From Alphaproteobacteria bacterium (GTDB lineage: Bacteria; Pseudomonadota; Alphaproteobacteria; Rhodobacterales; Rhodobacteraceae), in NCBI GenBank assembly GCA_030425945.1, contig JAUHZL010000160.1, positions 1-7,003 on the forward strand: a DNA stretch of 7,003 nt, read 5' to 3'. Position 1 is the stretch's first letter. Every line of letters starts with the position of its first letter. Shown here in pieces: positions 1 to 6,426 of the stretch. A program made the translations under genes and the position numbers. The notes beneath the pieces are model-generated. The model saw only the letters and a list, made by a program, of their open reading frames with translations, was not told the DNA's origin and searched no databases.

Positions 1-118
1 CCCCGTCGGGATCGACCACGAAGCGGATCAGGTCCGGCTTCGGACACACGTCACCGGTGGCGATGCAACGCCGCTCCGGTCCGGCATCCCGGTCCTTGTC
101 CTGTCCGCCGCGGCTCAC
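1..118 (-). CDS. ylxR: YlxR-family (DUF448) RNA-binding protein, 3' part beyond the window
   Basis: Only the first 39 codons are inside the window; the gene runs off the left edge. Translation from a GTG at 116-118 gives a short polar leader (SRGGQDKDRDAGPE) and then the YlxR/DUF448 signature: RRCIATG, followed by PKPDLIRFVV and DPDG. The arginine-cysteine start and the K-x-x-LIRFV strand are the hallmark of this family of small basic RNA-binding proteins. The gene directly follows nusA (21-base gap), which is where ylxR sits in many bacteria, usually with infB next. GTG is the only reasonable start, because the frame is closed upstream by the nusA stop codon itself and the nearby ATG is out of frame. 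A modest ribosome-binding site (GGGGA, 126-130) lies 7 bases before it. In alphaproteobacteria the family often carries an additional C-terminal L7Ae-like half; whether this one does cannot be seen. Its exact role is unsettled (RNA binding, effects on transcription of other genes). Confidence 0.9.
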   Translation of the reverse strand, partial: MSRGGQDKDRDAGPERRCIATGDVCPKPDLIRFVVDPDG

Positions 119-128
119 GGCGCCGTCC

Positions 129-150
129 CCGGGGCCCGATCAGGCCCCGG
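129..150 (-). promoter_or_regulatory. hairpin around the nusA stop and ylxR ribosome-binding site
   Basis: A perfect 8-bp all-G/C inverted repeat (129-136 pairing with 143-150) has a 6-base loop. The loop holds the nusA stop codon (140-142). The downstream arm covers the first two bases of the GGGGA ribosome-binding site of ylxR (126-130). No T-run follows, so it does not look like an intrinsic terminator. The layout would let ribosomes finishing nusA open the stem and expose the ylxR start, which is the usual geometry for translational coupling; this role is inference. Confidence 0.5.
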
Positions 151-1762
151 CCTCCTCATCTTCGGCCGCGGCTTGTGCACGGGCCGCTTCGGCTTCCGCC
201 TCGGCCTCGGGGTCGACCCAGCCCAGCATGACACGGGCCGTCATCACCAGCATCTGCGCCTCTTCCAGCGAGACCTCGAAAGGCTCCAGCAGGCCGTCAT
301 CCTTGACGCGCTGACCGTCGACGGTCGTCCAGCCGCCGGCCAGTTCCCAGTCGGCACAGGTCGCGAAGTCTTCCAGCGTCTTGACGCCATCCTTCGCCAG
401 CGCCTCCAGCATCTGCGGGGTCAGGCCCTCGAAGTTGGCGAGGCTGTCCTCGAGGCCCAGCGCCCGAGCGTTCTCCAGCGCCTTGCGGTTCTGCTCCTCG
501 ATGAACTCGCGGGCGCGCGCCTGAAGCTCTTCGACGGTGTCCTCGTCGAAGCCCTCGATGACGAGCAGTTCGTCGGCATCGACATAGGCGACCTCTTCCA
601 GGCTGGTGAACCCTTCGGTCACCAGAAGCTGGGCGATCACCTCCTCGACGTCGAGCGTGTCCATGAACATCTGGGTGCGCTCGGCGAACTCGGCCTGGCG
701 GCGGCGGCTCTCTTCTTCCTCGGTCATGATGTCGATATCGAGACCGGTGAGCTGCGAGGCGAGGCGGACGTTCTGACCGCGGCGACCGATGGCGAGGCTG
801 AGTTGCTCGTCCGGCACCACAACCTCGATTCGCTCGGCCTCTTCGTCGATCACGACCTTCGAGACCTCGGCCGGCTGCAGCGCGTTCACGAGGAAGGTCG
901 CCTGATCCTCGTTCCACGGGATGATGTCGATCTTCTCGCCCTGAAGCTCGTTCACGACGGCCTGCACGCGGCTGCCGCGCATACCGACGCAGGCCCCGAC
1001 CGGGTCGATCGAGTTGTCATAGGAAATCACGGCGATCTTGGCACGGCTGCCCGGGTCGCGGGCGACGGCCTTGATCTCGATGATGCCGTCGTAGATTTCC
1101 GGCACTTCCATCTTGAACAGCTCGGCCATGAACTCGGGCGCGGTGCGGCTGAGGAAGATCTGCGGACCGCGCTGTTCGCGGCGGACGTCCTTGACGTAGC
1201 AGCGGATGCGGTCGTTCGGGCGGTAGCTTTCGCGGCCGATCTTCTCGTTGCGGCGCAGCACGGCTTCGCCGGCCCCGACATCCACGATGATGTTGCCGTA
1301 TTCCTCGCGCTTGACCTGGCCGTTGATGATCGTGCCGACGCGGTCCTTGAATTCCTCGTACTGGCGGTCACGCTCGGCCTCGCGCACCTTCTGCAGGATC
1401 ACCTGCTTGGCCGACTGCGCGGCGATCCGGCCCATCTCGACCGGCGGGACCTCGTCCACGATGGTGTCACCGACCTGCGGGTCCGCGAGGTACTGCTTCG
1501 CCTGCGCGACGGTCAGCTCGGCCTGGTAGTTCTCGAGCAGGTCGTCCTCGACCACGGTCCGGACGCGGGTGAAGGTGGCGCGCCCCGTCTTGCGGTCGAT
1601 CGACACGCGAATGTCCATCTCCGAGCCGTAGCGGGACTTCGCCGCCCGCGCGAGGCTCTCTTCCATCGCCTCGATGACGAGGCCGGGGTCGATCATCTTC
1701 TCGCGCGCGACCGCCTCGGCGGTCTGAAGAAGCTCAAGCTGGTTGGCAGAGGTGATTGCCAT
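140..1762 (-). CDS. nusA: transcription termination/antitermination factor NusA
   Basis: NusA binds RNA polymerase and nascent RNA in the cytoplasm. It stimulates pausing and intrinsic termination, and takes part in antitermination complexes on rRNA operons. The 540-aa protein shows the full family layout: N-terminal RNA-polymerase-binding domain (about 1-130), S1 domain (about 138-205), KH1 with DPVGACVGMRGSRV (253-266), KH2 with LAIGRRGQNVRLAS (323-336), two helical acidic-repeat-like domains (about 370-425 and 440-515), and an Ala/Glu-rich tail (516-540). The two C-terminal repeats are the proteobacterial form, absent from Bacillus-type NusA. The ATG is chosen because a clear GGAGG (1771-1775) lies 8 bases upstream, inside the end of rimP; the gap to the rimP stop is only 3 bases, so the two are very likely translationally coupled. 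The order rimP-nusA-ylxR is the classical operon. Nothing appears truncated or altered; both KH motifs keep their GxxG-type loops. Confidence 0.98.
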   Translation of the reverse strand: MAITSANQLELLQTAEAVAREKMIDPGLVIEAMEESLARAAKSRYGSEMDIRVSIDRKTGRATFTRVRTVVEDDLLENYQAELTVAQAKQYLADPQVGDTIVDEVPPVEMGRIAAQSAKQVILQKVREAERDRQYEEFKDRVGTIINGQVKREEYGNIIVDVGAGEAVLRRNEKIGRESYRPNDRIRCYVKDVRREQRGPQIFLSRTAPEFMAELFKMEVPEIYDGIIEIKAVARDPGSRAKIAVISYDNSIDPVGACVGMRGSRVQAVVNELQGEKIDIIPWNEDQATFLVNALQPAEVSKVVIDEEAERIEVVVPDEQLSLAIGRRGQNVRLASQLTGLDIDIMTEEEESRRRQAEFAERTQMFMDTLDVEEVIAQLLVTEGFTSLEEVAYVDADELLVIEGFDEDTVEELQARAREFIEEQNRKALENARALGLEDSLANFEGLTPQMLEALAKDGVKTLEDFATCADWELAGGWTTVDGQRVKDDGLLEPFEVSLEEAQMLVMTARVMLGWVDPEAEAEAEAARAQAAAEDEEAGA

Positions 1763-1765
1763 GGT

Positions 1766-2350
1766 TCAGTCCTCCTCCGACGCCTCGTCGGTTTCAATCT
1801 CGTCGAACTCGTCCACATCGATGCCTGCCGCCTTTTTCTGGCGCAGGATTTCGCGGATCAGGTCATCCGTCAGGATCAGCTTCGCGTCGCTCAGCCAGTC
1901 GAATTTCAGCCCGATGGTCACGTCGCCGTCCGGCGTGTCCTCGAGCGTGATCAGGATCTCGTCGCCCTCGGTCCCGTTGAGGATGCCCTTGAAGCGGCGG
2001 CGGCCCTCGATCAGCTCCGTGGTCTCGACGCGGGCTTCGTAGCCTTCCCACATGTCGAAGTCCTTGAGCCGGGTCAGCGGCCGGTCGATGCCGGGCGAGG
2101 AAACCTCGAGCGTGTAGTTGTCCTCGATCGGATCCTCGACGTCGAGCACGGCCGAGAGCGCGGTGGAAATCTTCGCGCAATCGTCGACCTCGATGCCGCC
2201 TTCGGGCTTCTCGGCCATGATCTGCAAGGTGGGCGTCTTGCCCCCCATCAGGCGCAGGCGGACGAGCTCGTAGCCCAGGTCCTCGATCACGGGACGGACG
2301 ATCCCGGCGAGACGCTGGTCGATGGGGCTCTTGGCAATCAGATCGTTCAT
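1766..2350 (-). CDS. rimP: ribosome maturation factor RimP
   Basis: RimP binds the free 30S ribosomal subunit and assists its late maturation. The protein has the N-terminal alpha/beta domain with the family signature LEVSSPGIDRPL, a C-terminal SH3-like beta barrel (starting near the WEGYEARV strand and ending near the LILTDD segment), and a very acidic tail (DEFDEIETDEASEED) that goes beyond the core fold. From the ATG at 2348-2350 it is 194 aa. A longer reading of 198 aa would start at a TTG at 2360-2362, but that codon lies inside the T-run of an intrinsic terminator, so I prefer the ATG (MNDLIAK). The ribosome-binding site before this ATG is weak (AGG about 5 bases upstream). The gene is first in the rimP-nusA-ylxR operon and its 3' end carries the nusA ribosome-binding site. 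Expression may be controlled by the terminator in the leader. Confidence 0.96.
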   Translation of the reverse strand: MNDLIAKSPIDQRLAGIVRPVIEDLGYELVRLRLMGGKTPTLQIMAEKPEGGIEVDDCAKISTALSAVLDVEDPIEDNYTLEVSSPGIDRPLTRLKDFDMWEGYEARVETTELIEGRRRFKGILNGTEGDEILITLEDTPDGDVTIGLKFDWLSDAKLILTDDLIREILRQKKAAGIDVDEFDEIETDEASEED

Positions 2351-2360
2351 GGGGCCTGAC

Positions 2361-2387
2361 AAAAAAAAACGGGCTCAGCGGCCCGTT
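2361..2387 (-). terminator. intrinsic terminator directly upstream of rimP, possible attenuator
   Basis: On the minus strand a 7-bp stem (2381-2387 pairing with 2368-2374, core ACGGGC/GCCCGT) with a 6-base loop runs straight into a run of nine T residues (2361-2369). This is a textbook intrinsic terminator and the strongest one in the window. It may simply end the operon of the upstream exonuclease gene, whose stop is 88 bases before the stem. Its T-run ends only 10 bases before the rimP ATG, however, and leaves little room for a rimP promoter downstream. Any rimP transcript therefore probably passes through it. Confidence 0.88.
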
Positions 2388-2406
2388 GTCGTGTTCCGGT
2401 CGGGCC
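2380..2406 (-). promoter_or_regulatory. candidate antiterminator pairing in the rimP leader
   Basis: The leader segment GGCCCG (complement of 2401-2406) is a perfect 6-bp G/C match to CGGGCC (complement of 2380-2385), with a 15-base loop. This pairing uses the 5' arm of the terminator stem, so the two structures cannot form together. A further short hairpin (2407-2411 with 2419-2423) lies just upstream. Short G/C matches are common in DNA of this composition, so the pairing may be chance. Confidence 0.3.
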
Positions 2407-2442
2407 TCGGGTGTGGACCCCGATGCGCCGCTGTTGGAAAGG

Positions 2443-2471
2443 CACATAGGCTCGGGGCCGCGGAAATGCAA
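2443..2471 (-). promoter_or_regulatory. candidate sigma-70-type promoter for rimP-nusA
   Basis: On the minus strand TTGCAT (2466-2471) and TATGTG (2443-2448) are separated by exactly 17 bases. The -35 keeps the TTG that matters most in alphaproteobacteria; the -10 keeps only TAT. Transcription would start near 2436 and give a leader of about 85 bases containing the terminator before rimP. The match is partial (three of six in each box), so this is a candidate only. Confidence 0.35.
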
Positions 2472-2475
2472 GCGC

Positions 2476-3912
2476 TCAGTTCAGGTCCTTCAGCAGCCGC
2501 CCGTGGGCCTTCATGCCGTCGACCGCCTGCCCGAAGGTCTCGAGGCCACGGGCCTTGAGCATCGGCAGCATCTTGAGGAACACGTCCGTCGTGGCCACCG
2601 CGTCGCCGAGGGCGGTATGCCGGTCCTCGTCCGCGATCCGCACGCCCAGCCGGTCGGCGATGGCATCCAGCGAATGCTCGCCATTGGTGCCGTAGAGCAC
2701 CGCCGACAGCAGCACCGTGTCGAGCACCGGGTGGTCGAAGCGCGCGCCGATCTCGTTCTGGCGGCGGTAGAAGAACGCCATGTCGAAAGGCGCATTGTGC
2801 GCGACCAGAACCGCACCGGCACAGAAGTCGTGGAAGCGGCGACCGGCGGCCACCATGTCCGGCGCATCGGCCACCATGTCGTTGGTGATCCCGTGGACAT
2901 TGGTGGCACTCAGCGGGATCGACCGGCCCGGGTTCACCAGCGTGTCGAAGACCTCGCCCGCGACGCGCTTGCCGTTGACGACCCGCGTGGCGGCGATCTG
3001 GCAGACCTCGTCTCCGCGGTCGGGCAACAGGCCCGTGGTTTCGGTGTCGAAGATCACGTAGGTCAGACGGTCCAGCGGCGTCTCGCGCAGCGCCTCGGAG
3101 GGCCGGGCATGCAGCAGGTCGAAATCGTAGACCGCCTCCCGGGGTGACGCGGCCCCGTCCCGCGCGGCGCGCAGGGTCAGGACGTAGCCGGGCGCCGTCT
3201 CGGACCCGGCCACCGGCTCCATCAGCCGAAGCGCGGCGCAGAGAGGCTGCGCGTCCTGCCGGGCGTCGAGGGCCACCTCGGCGGTGGTCGCGAAATCGCG
3301 TCGGGTGGCGAGGTCCTCGTGCGCGGCCGCCAGCGGCGCGATCTCCACGAAGTCGGCCAGCGACCGGTCGAGCCGCACCTGCCCCGGCGCGCCGAGGAGG
3401 GCTCGCGCCGCACCGTTGTAGAACGCGATCCGGTGGCCGGCGGTGCACAACAGGACGCCGTCCGGAAGATCCCGCAGGACCGTTTCCAGCGCGGTGCGAT
3501 CCGCGGCGATGCGCGCGGTCTCGCGCCCGACCGCCTCGGCCATCGCGTTCTTCATGTCGGTCAGGTTCGCGGTGACCGCCGCCGCCGCCGGGGCCAGATC
3601 GCCGAGATAGCGCGCCGCCTGCGCGTCCACCTCGTGGGTCACGTCGGCATGGGCCCGGGCGCGCATCTCGTTGGCCAGCCGGTCCACCGCCTTGGCGACA
3701 TTCTCGTCGAACAGCAGCCAGACCCAAGTAACCAGCCCGAGGATCACGAAGCCCGAGGTCGCCCCGGCAAAGACGAAGGCCGAACGGGCATCCCCGCTGT
3801 CCAGCCGCCCGTAGCCGAGCCAGAGCCCGCCGCCGACCGCCGCCAGCGCGCCCAGCGCGACCAGCGCGAAGAACAGGAAGACCCTCAGGCGCAGACTCAG
3901 TGTGTGCAGCAT
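2476..3912 (-). CDS. membrane-anchored PAS-like/DnaQ-family 3'-5' exonuclease
   Basis: The 478-aa protein has two parts. The N-terminal half has two hydrophobic segments (about 9-32 and 43-68), a helical HAMP-like linker (about 69-140) and a PAS-like region (about 140-250; LRDLPDGVLL at its start is typical of PAS). The C-terminal half (about 284-450) is a DnaQ-type DEDDh exonuclease with all three motifs: FDTETTG (Asp289, Glu291), AHNAPFDMAF (Asp377) and HTALGDA (His432, Asp437). It should be an active metal-dependent 3'-5' exonuclease on DNA or RNA. Arginines before the first segment suggest the exonuclease faces the cytoplasm. It is not the replicative polymerase III epsilon subunit, which lacks membrane and PAS regions. 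The start has GGAGG (3920-3924) 7 bases upstream in a G-rich stretch. It is the last gene of the operon, 30 bases after the two-TM protein. The PAS-like region suggests ligand or redox control of the nuclease; substrate and signal are unknown. Confidence 0.88.
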   Translation of the reverse strand: MLHTLSLRLRVFLFFALVALGALAAVGGGLWLGYGRLDSGDARSAFVFAGATSGFVILGLVTWVWLLFDENVAKAVDRLANEMRARAHADVTHEVDAQAARYLGDLAPAAAAVTANLTDMKNAMAEAVGRETARIAADRTALETVLRDLPDGVLLCTAGHRIAFYNGAARALLGAPGQVRLDRSLADFVEIAPLAAAHEDLATRRDFATTAEVALDARQDAQPLCAALRLMEPVAGSETAPGYVLTLRAARDGAASPREAVYDFDLLHARPSEALRETPLDRLTYVIFDTETTGLLPDRGDEVCQIAATRVVNGKRVAGEVFDTLVNPGRSIPLSATNVHGITNDMVADAPDMVAAGRRFHDFCAGAVLVAHNAPFDMAFFYRRQNEIGARFDHPVLDTVLLSAVLYGTNGEHSLDAIADRLGVRIADEDRHTALGDAVATTDVFLKMLPMLKARGLETFGQAVDGMKAHGRLLKDLN

Positions 3913-3942
3913 GCCTCCCCCTCCCCCGGGTCGGCGCGGGCC

Positions 3943-4470
3943 CTATCCCGCGTCGGCGTCGCAAACGGCCCGGAGCAGGGGATCGGTGTCCTCCAGCGCG
4001 ATCCACTCCGCCCCCTCGATAGTGCCGTCCGCGGCGAACTCGGTGCCATCGATCAGGTCGGCGCGCCTTGATTCAGCGCAATCCAGCAGGACCGGCACCC
4101 GCGCGAGGGGGGCCCAGCGCCCGAAGACGAAGACCTCGACCAGCCGCTCGTCCGGCCGGTCCGGATGCGTCAGGGCCGCGGAGGGCTGGACACTGACGAA
4201 CCGGTCCACGAAGGGCGCCGCGAAGGTCCACGGCCGCAGGACCGACCGGCTTTCGTTGGTGCGGACGACGACATGTCCCTCCGGCAGGTTGGCCACGTTG
4301 CGCGGGAACCAGTTGTACTCGCTCCAGATCGCGAAGCCGATCATCGCGAGCCCTGCCCCGATCGGGATCAGCGCGCGCGGCAGCCGGTTCCCGGTCAGCT
4401 TGACCAGTCCCAGCACGATACCGCCCGCGGCAACACCGGCGACGAAGGTGGCGATCAGTTCCAGAAACAT
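3943..4470 (-). CDS. two-TM conserved hypothetical protein
   Basis: I do not recognise a named family. The 175-aa product has two hydrophobic helices (about 3-22 and 31-50) joined by a short basic loop (KLTGNRLPR). A soluble C-terminal domain of about 120 residues follows, starting after SEYNWFPRN. By the positive-inside rule the loop would be cytoplasmic and the C-terminal domain periplasmic. That domain has alternating hydrophobic and polar strands (HVVVRTN, LVEVFVFGRWAPLARVPVLLD), suggesting a small beta-rich fold, and two cysteines (131, 170). No catalytic motif is visible. The ATG is supported by AAGGA (4476-4480) that abuts the stop codon of the upstream gene; the gap is 10 bases, so it is very likely co-transcribed and coupled with the nucleotidyltransferase gene. 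It lies between that gene and the exonuclease gene, which hints at an accessory role in the same process. Confidence 0.8.
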   Translation of the reverse strand: MFLELIATFVAGVAAGGIVLGLVKLTGNRLPRALIPIGAGLAMIGFAIWSEYNWFPRNVANLPEGHVVVRTNESRSVLRPWTFAAPFVDRFVSVQPSAALTHPDRPDERLVEVFVFGRWAPLARVPVLLDCAESRRADLIDGTEFAADGTIEGAEWIALEDTDPLLRAVCDADAG

Positions 4471-4480
4471 GGCGATCCTT

Positions 4481-6307
4481 TCAACTCAGCACGCCGCGGC
4501 CCTGTCCGACGGCGGACTGCATCGTGCGCACGACGACGAAGGCGTCGCGCAGGTGGGACCGCTCGAACTCGCTCAGCGAGCTCGGGGCCATGAAATTGTC
4601 CGGCGGCGCCCCGGCCCGGATCTGCCGGGTCTGGTGGACGAGGCGGGTCTCGGCGATCAGGTCATAGGCATCGAGCAGGTCATGCGCCCCGGAGGACGAA
4701 ATGACGCCCGCCGCCTCGGCCGCTTCCAGCCGGGCCCGGGTGTTCACCTCGGTCAGTTCCGCCATCAGCGCATAGACCCGGCCCAGGTCGACGACCGGAA
4801 CGACGCCGTTGTGCTTCAGGTCGACGGTATTCTTGTGCTCGCCCGAGCGGATGGTGGCGAAGCCCCGGATCAGCCCCAGCGGCGGACGGTGCTTGAGCGA
4901 GTTCGACACCATATGCGCCACGAAGATCGAGTTCTTCCGCGCGCGCGCCAGCGTGTCGTGCTGGAGGGCGTCCAGCAACTCGCCCGCGCCGCCGATCGTG
5001 CGCAGGTCGAACATGACACTCGCCAGCATCTGCGCGGTCGGATCGGGCTTGGCGATCCAGCCATCGAAATAGCCGCGCCAGACCCGGAGCGGCTGACGCC
5101 AGCGCGGATTGGTCGCCATCATGTCGCCCGGACAATAGACGTACCCCGCGTCGTTCAGCCCGTCCGAGACGAACCGGGCGAGCGCGTCGAAGTAGGGGAC
5201 CATGTCCTCGGTAAAGGCGTCGTCTAGGATCAGGGCATTGTCCTGGTCGCTGACGCCGGTCTGTTCCTGCCGTCCCTGGCTGCCGCAGGCGACCCAGGCA
5301 TAGGGCACGGGCGGCGCGCCCAGCGCGGCCTCGGCCAGCGCCAGCAGGCGGCGGGTGGCGGCATCCGCGACGTCGGTGATCAGGCGCGTCACCACCTCGT
5401 GCGGGGTCCCGGCCCCGACCAGGTGCGCCAGCAGCTTCGGCAGGCCCCGGGTCGCGGCGGCAATGCCGGTGGCGTCCTTCGCCGCGACGATGCTGGCGAT
5501 GATCTGCGCGCTGGAGGTGGCCTGGAACCGGGTCAGGTCGGTCTGTGTGAGGATGCCGACCAACTGACCCCCCTCGGTGATCGGAAGATGACCGATCCGG
5601 CGCTCCAGCATGGCGTGCAGCACATCCGAGCCCAGCGCCCCCGGCGACAGGCTGTAGGGCGCGCGGGTCATCACCTCGGCGACAGGGCGGTCGCCCGGCA
5701 CACCCTCGGCCAGGGCGCGGCCCGTCAGATCGCCGGTGGTCACGATCCCGGTCAGCGCGCCCTCCTCGGTCACGGCGACGCAACTGACATGCCGGTCCCG
5801 CATCAGGCGCGCGACCTCGGCGATCGGGGTCGTCGGCGCGGTGGCGATCGGATCGGGCGTCATCAGGTCGCGGACCCGCGCGGTGCTCAGGTCCTTGCCC
5901 CGGGCCGTCGCGGGCGGGCGGCCACGGTCGAAGAACCGCGCCACGGTGGGATGGTCGGCGACCAGCCGTGCATAGACCGGCGCGGGCAGAAGATAGAGCA
6001 GGCAGTCGGACTGCGCGACGGCGCGCGTGACGGCCTTGCCACCGTGGGCGAGCCCGCGTTCCCCGAAGCTGTTGCGGGGTCCGAGATGCGAGATCTCCTC
6101 GCCGTTGCGGTCCGAAACCTCCACCGCGCCGTCCGCGATCAGGTAGAGCCCCGGCATCTGGTCCCCAAGGTCATAGACCGGGCTTCCGGCCGCCAGGCGC
6201 ACCGCCTCGACCTGCGCGGCCAACGCCTCCAGATCGGCGGCGCCGAGCGTGTCGTAGGGATGGCTGTGGGACAGGAACCGGGCGATTCCGGCAGGCGTGT
6301 CGCTCAT
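4481..6307 (-). CDS. cNMP-binding-like / CBS-pair / DUF294 nucleotidyltransferase protein
   Basis: This is a 608-aa soluble signalling protein. Domains in order: cyclic-nucleotide-binding-like barrel (about 15-128, with GLYLIADGAVEVSD and FGERGLAHGG), two CBS motifs (about 145-200 and 208-265, each opening with a VRDLMTPDP or VAEVMTRAP box), a helical linker, a DUF294 nucleotidyltransferase (about 300-430) and its C-terminal substrate-binding-like domain (about 440-600). The nucleotidyltransferase has the polymerase-beta-type signature GSQGRQEQ...SDQDN, with Gly342-Ser343 and metal ligands Asp354 and Asp356 intact, as in GlnD. CPGDMMATNPRWRQPL (392-407) and KHNGVVPVVDLGR (498-510) are typical of the family. 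CBS pairs usually bind adenine nucleotides, so the enzyme may be energy-regulated; the target of any nucleotidyl transfer is unknown. The start has GGAG (6314-6317) 6 bases upstream. It is the first gene after the symporter gene and probably heads the three-gene operon. Confidence 0.93.
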   Translation of the reverse strand: MSDTPAGIARFLSHSHPYDTLGAADLEALAAQVEAVRLAAGSPVYDLGDQMPGLYLIADGAVEVSDRNGEEISHLGPRNSFGERGLAHGGKAVTRAVAQSDCLLYLLPAPVYARLVADHPTVARFFDRGRPPATARGKDLSTARVRDLMTPDPIATAPTTPIAEVARLMRDRHVSCVAVTEEGALTGIVTTGDLTGRALAEGVPGDRPVAEVMTRAPYSLSPGALGSDVLHAMLERRIGHLPITEGGQLVGILTQTDLTRFQATSSAQIIASIVAAKDATGIAAATRGLPKLLAHLVGAGTPHEVVTRLITDVADAATRRLLALAEAALGAPPVPYAWVACGSQGRQEQTGVSDQDNALILDDAFTEDMVPYFDALARFVSDGLNDAGYVYCPGDMMATNPRWRQPLRVWRGYFDGWIAKPDPTAQMLASVMFDLRTIGGAGELLDALQHDTLARARKNSIFVAHMVSNSLKHRPPLGLIRGFATIRSGEHKNTVDLKHNGVVPVVDLGRVYALMAELTEVNTRARLEAAEAAGVISSSGAHDLLDAYDLIAETRLVHQTRQIRAGAPPDNFMAPSSLSEFERSHLRDAFVVVRTMQSAVGQGRGVLS

Positions 6308-6382
6308 CGGGGACTCCGTGAAATCAAGGTGTTGTCCGATGCGCTATCAGTCCGCACGGCGTACCACGTTGATCCAGGGCAA

Positions 6383-6414
6383 ACGCGCGCCCCCGGGGAC
6401 GGAGGCGCGCGCGT
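6383..6414 (-). terminator. GC-rich hairpin after the symporter gene, possible terminator
   Basis: An 8-bp perfect stem, ACGCGCGC/GCGCGCGT (6407-6414 with 6383-6390), with a 16-base loop is followed on the minus strand only by TT and then GCCC. The T-tract is too short for a strong intrinsic terminator, so it may give partial termination or protect the mRNA 3' end. It sits about 46 bases after the symporter stop. Confidence 0.4.
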
Positions 6415-6426
6415 CGTTCTAGGGAA

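Noticed and set aside
173..2359. 728-aa open frame on the plus strand opposite nusA and rimP
   Set aside because: It is the antisense shadow of two certain genes. Its composition (Leu/Asp/Val/Arg/His-rich with no recognisable domain) is what GC-rich codon usage produces on the opposite strand, and it spans the junction of two unrelated genes.
3913..3930. G-rich run upstream of the exonuclease start as a phase-variable tract
   Set aside because: The runs are only about five bases each and are interrupted by A residues. They are better explained as a strong ribosome-binding site; such short tracts are common at this GC content.
2375..4006. 543-aa minus-strand frame overlapping the exonuclease gene
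   Set aside because: The product is Arg/Gly/Ala/Pro-rich low-complexity sequence in another frame of a gene with an intact DEDDh active site; it has no domain and no ribosome-binding site evidence.
3902..5227. 441-aa plus-strand frame opposite the two-TM and nucleotidyltransferase genes
   Set aside because: It is antisense to coding sequence with clear family motifs, and its translation is Ser/Arg/Pro-rich and then changes character where the opposite gene changes, as expected for a shadow.
6342..6366. Possible sigma-54 promoter (TGGTACG ... TGC) before the nucleotidyltransferase gene
   Set aside because: The GG and GC elements are about 8 bases apart instead of the required 10, so it does not fit the -24/-12 consensus.
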